Assembly: GCA_030604325.1 (NCBI GenBank)
Contig: JAUVWC010000024.1
Span: 1-9,373 of the forward strand
DNA length: 9,373 nt
Direction of reading: 5' to 3'
Origin: Candidatus Zixiibacteriota bacterium
GTDB taxonomy: Bacteria > Blakebacterota > Blakebacteria > Blakebacterales > Blakebacteraceae
A program made the translations under genes and the position numbers. Below are positions 7,390 through 9,373 of this stretch, piece after piece. Position 1 is the first letter of the stretch; each line of letters begins with the position of its first letter. The notes beneath the pieces are model-generated. The model worked only from the letters and a program-made list of their open reading frames with translations, had not been told where the DNA came from and made no database searches.

Positions 7390-8016
7390 CTATATATCCT
7401 TTGCCGCCAGGTACTCTATCAGTAGCTGTGACCAGCTCTCGAACTGGTCCTTGTTGGAAATAAGGTGGGGCAGGGGGTTGAACTCGAGCTCTCCGAGGCC
7501 CCGGCTCCCTTTCGCCGAGACCTCAGCCTTCTCAATATCCAGCTGCCACACGATACCGAAGTGGACCCGGCCCACGTCGTTCGAGTCATCGTTGATAAAA
7601 CCGATGATCTCGGGCTCGCGTACAACTCTCGAGCCGATACTGATCTCCTCGTTTATCTCCCGCCAGGCAGCGTCACGGATGAACTCGATGTTGAACTCCG
7701 TATCAGTGCTGAAGAGGGAGAACTGGCTTCTGTCCTCTACGTTCACATGACCGCCGATACCGATGGAGTAGAGCTCCCGCAAGCGCTGCTCGTTGGTTTT
7801 CGGGGTCCGTCGGTAAGTGAGGAAGAGCTCACCGGAGCGTACCAGAATATAGGCGACGAGCTGTTTCCGTGTGTAGTCGGTCTCGGCCTGGGTACGGGGC
7901 ACGATCTCCAGGTTGTTCAGGATCCGATCCCAGAGTGAATCGTCGTAGAAGACGCACGCTACCTCCAGGTCTTCGGGAAGGAGTTTGCTGTTGAAGCAGA
8001 GGAGTTGTTCATCCAT
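7390..8016 (-). CDS. Nudix domain protein with an extended Nudix loop (predicted MutT-family phosphoesterase)
   Basis: A 208-residue cytoplasmic protein. The core LVAYILVRSGELFLTYRR (53-70) and YSIGIGGHVNVED (83-95) lead into the Nudix helix. E111-x7-R119-E120-x2-E123-E124 keeps the metal-binding part of the Nudix box. The glycine-to-glutamate spacing is about 17 residues longer than the canonical GX5E, filled by a polar and aromatic loop (about 95-110). The later block INDDSNDVGRVHFGIVW (141-157) resembles a conserved family often annotated as a predicted MutT-type phosphoesterase whose substrate is unknown. The ATG at 8016 is the first start that gives the full N-terminus, but its ribosome binding site is poor (GAG about 8 nt upstream). 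It heads a possible two-gene minus-strand unit with the S9 peptidase and diverges from a second Nudix gene. Hydrolase activity is inferred from the retained REUXEE residues. Confidence 0.85.
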   Translation of the reverse strand: MDEQLLCFNSKLLPEDLEVACVFYDDSLWDRILNNLEIVPRTQAETDYTRKQLVAYILVRSGELFLTYRRTPKTNEQRLRELYSIGIGGHVNVEDRSQFSLFSTDTEFNIEFIRDAAWREINEEISIGSRVVREPEIIGFINDDSNDVGRVHFGIVWQLDIEKAEVSAKGSRGLGELEFNPLPHLISNKDQFESWSQLLIEYLAAKDI

Positions 8017-8194
8017 AGGTGTGCTCGATCGATAGGGTCAGGCACAATGCGGTGGTGAATCTAATGCAGGCCGGACAGAACCGTAAGGGGAAAGCCTGGA
8101 CATGATACACGTATAGTGCCAATTCCGGCGGGGATGATATCGGCTGGTGTCATGGCCGTGTTTCAGGCCATATTCCGGCCCGGCGAGAGGACTA
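8017..8194. other. Divergent intergenic region between two Nudix genes
   Basis: These 178 bp must hold the promoters of both divergent genes. I found no convincing -35/-10 pair on either strand. TATAGT (8112-8117, plus) lacks a -35 at normal spacing. Structure seen: an 11-bp exact repeat CTAATGCAGGC at 8061-8071 that recurs at 8192-8202 across the plus-strand start codon; an inverted repeat ATGGCC-N8-GGCCAT at 8152-8171; and ATTCCGGC twice, at 8122-8129 and 8172-8179, exactly 50 bp apart. These could be regulator sites or chance. Confidence 0.4.
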
Positions 8195-8767
8195 ATGCAG
8201 GCTACCATCGAATCGATACGTAGAAACCTTGCCGGGTATTCCCCGGTCAGGAGCGACCCTGAAGGCAGGATCCAGGCGGCCGTTGCTCTGATCCTGATCA
8301 AGAGTGACGGGGGGGTGGAGCTGCTGTTCATCAAACGGACCGAGCGGGCCGACGATCCCTGGTCGGGCCAGATAGCCATGCCCGGAGGACGCAGGGAACC
8401 ACTAGATCGTGACCTCTGGGAGACCGCTGTTCGGGAGTCCCTTGAGGAGACGGCTGTCGACCTCTCCCGCGGGGAACTGCTCGGGGAACTCGACGATCTC
8501 AGCACATCCTCTCCCTATCTGCCACCCATGCTGGTCCGCCCATTCGTATTCGGTCTGGAGCAGAGGCAGCCGGTAACAAACAGTGAGGAGGTCGCACTTC
8601 ACTTCTGGATTCCTCTGGCAGACCTTCCCACGGCCCGGGTAATGGAGGAGATAATGGTCAGGGGGTTTTCCATCACTGCCAGAGGTTACCGGTTCGGACC
8701 GCACCTGGTTTGGGGTATGACCGAACGGATTCTGGCGCTCTTCCTGGAACTGCTCGGGCAGGATTGA
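8195..8767 (+). CDS. Nudix hydrolase, NudL-like CoA pyrophosphatase type
   Basis: A 190-residue cytoplasmic Nudix protein of the CoA pyrophosphatase (NudL/UPF0035-like) group, which cleaves coenzyme A to phosphopantetheine and 3',5'-ADP. LLFIKRTERADDPWSGQI (43-60) followed by AMPGG (61-65) matches the group's preceding motif, in which an arginine pair and a GQ precede the PGG. The Nudix helix carries R80-E81-x2-E84-E85. The canonical glutamate seven residues before RE is absent, as I recall for NudL itself. NSEEVALHFWIPLADL (129-144) and YRFGPHLVWGMTERIL (165-180) fit the group's C-terminal pattern. The ATG at 8195 is preferred over a GTG at 8147 because GAGAGG lies at 8185-8190, residues before Met17 of the longer form do not look conserved, and an inverted repeat occupies that stretch. 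The spacer (4 nt) is short. Substrate preference is by family only. Confidence 0.88.
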   Translation: MQATIESIRRNLAGYSPVRSDPEGRIQAAVALILIKSDGGVELLFIKRTERADDPWSGQIAMPGGRREPLDRDLWETAVRESLEETAVDLSRGELLGELDDLSTSSPYLPPMLVRPFVFGLEQRQPVTNSEEVALHFWIPLADLPTARVMEEIMVRGFSITARGYRFGPHLVWGMTERILALFLELLGQD

Positions 8768-8771
8768 GACG

Positions 8772-9350
8772 GTGCTCTACCACCGGGCCGTTGCCATCTC
8801 ACTCCTCGCCGTCCTGGTGCCCGGAGTGGCCGGCATACACAACGGATCAGATGACCGCAGTCTGGGTCGGACCCAACAGACGCAGACATGGTCCCATGCC
8901 GTCCGAGATTCAGCAGGAGTGCTCTACAGCCCGCGCGCGGAAGATTTCCGTCCCCGCTATGTAGATGATGAGACTAACCGGGCCCGGCAGAGCTGGCAGC
9001 AGTACTGGAAGTGGGTCCAGATTTTCTATTCCGGGAACCTGCTGGCCAGGGGCTGGACCAGAGAATGCGAGGTAATCCTGGGACGAGTGCAGGCCTCAGA
9101 GCCACGGATCCGGCTGACAGCCCGGATGAACATACTCGGTCGAATGGTTGTAGCCGAATGGGCGAAGGACAATGCTGTGCGCCGGATCGGACGGGCGGAT
9201 ATCAGGCAGTGGCGCTCACGGTTGAGGGATGCGGCAGGAAAGGGACGGATTGCCGACATCCAGCCTCTCATGGATACACTGGGCCGGATCGAGACACTCG
9301 TCATCCGGCGGCTGGTATCGCGTAGCCTCCATTATTCTGTTCCGTTCTGA
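8772..9350 (+). CDS. Exported protein of unknown function, Trp/Arg-rich
   Basis: I do not recognise this 192-residue protein. It begins with a likely signal peptide (His4-Arg5, hydrophobic 6-17, possible cleavage after Gly21), so it probably acts in the periplasm or at the envelope. A polar linker (22-70) follows. The rest looks helical and basic, with a dense aromatic motif W75-x2-YW-x-WV-x2-FY-x-GNLL-x2-GW95. Later blocks are ARMNILGRMVVAEWAKDNAVRRI (117-139, key residues R118, N120, W130, K132, N134) and a DIRQW segment (143-147). No catalytic motif is evident, and a single Cys (C99) is present. The GTG at 8772 lies 4 bp after the Nudix stop, with AGGA at 8760-8763 and an 8-nt spacer, so the two genes are probably co-transcribed and translationally coupled. 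Signal peptide, coding-like composition and RBS support a real gene; function is open. Confidence 0.75.
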   Translation: MLYHRAVAISLLAVLVPGVAGIHNGSDDRSLGRTQQTQTWSHAVRDSAGVLYSPRAEDFRPRYVDDETNRARQSWQQYWKWVQIFYSGNLLARGWTRECEVILGRVQASEPRIRLTARMNILGRMVVAEWAKDNAVRRIGRADIRQWRSRLRDAAGKGRIADIQPLMDTLGRIETLVIRRLVSRSLHYSVPF

Positions 9351-9373
9351 TAAGCGGTATAATCTGTACGAGG

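Noticed and set aside
8112..8117. TATAGT as a -10 element for the NudL-like gene
   Set aside because: No -35-like hexamer lies 16-18 bp upstream; the TGGACA at 8097-8102 is only 9 bp away.
9358..9363. Perfect TATAAT near the right edge as a promoter for a downstream gene
   Set aside because: The hexamer 17 bp upstream (TTCTGT) is a poor -35, there is no TG extension, and the downstream gene is outside the window.

Overview
The window (9,373 bp, GC by eye in the high-50s per cent) is a compact stretch of ordinary bacterial chromosome with seven protein genes. It shows no RNA genes, insertion sequences, CRISPR arrays or phage signatures. The organism is a diderm with lipopolysaccharide, because the first gene is an outer-membrane LptD-type LPS assembly protein. 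The Bacteroidetes/FCB-like style of that LptD (typical HCWE motif near the C-terminus) suggests an FCB-group or related lineage such as Gemmatimonadota, Latescibacterota or another uncultured phylum. That placement is inference from protein style only.

Layout. (1) Positions 3-2660, plus: the 3' part of an lptD-like gene, still open at the left window edge. Its visible N-terminus is a tandem array of nine-residue repeats. (2) 2778-3050, plus: an HU-type nucleoid protein with its own sigma70-like promoter, a strong ribosome binding site and a near-perfect intrinsic terminator, so it is probably a monocistronic, highly expressed gene. (3) 3173-4048, plus: a ten-helix EamA/DMT family transporter. 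(4) 4161-5288, plus: AsnA, ammonia-dependent asparagine synthetase. (5) 5319-7322, minus, converging on asnA: a secreted S9 family peptidase with a beta-propeller and a complete Ser-Asp-His triad. (6) 7390-8016, minus, upstream of the peptidase and possibly co-transcribed: a Nudix protein with a long insertion inside the Nudix box. (7) 8195-8767, plus, divergent from (6): a NudL-like CoA pyrophosphatase-type Nudix hydrolase. (8) 8772-9350, plus, 4 bp after (7): an exported protein of unknown function, rich in tryptophan and arginine. (Eight entries because lptD is incomplete.)

The genes do not form one pathway. They combine envelope biogenesis (LptD), chromosome structure (HU), small-molecule export (DMT), amino-acid synthesis (AsnA), periplasmic peptide breakdown (S9 peptidase) and nucleotide or cofactor housekeeping (two Nudix proteins). 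I see no clear new multi-gene system. The points most worth a second look are the RQDT repeat array at the LptD N-terminus, the two-cysteine arrangement in LptD, the unknown exported protein coupled to the Nudix gene, and the repeat-bearing leader between the two divergent Nudix genes.
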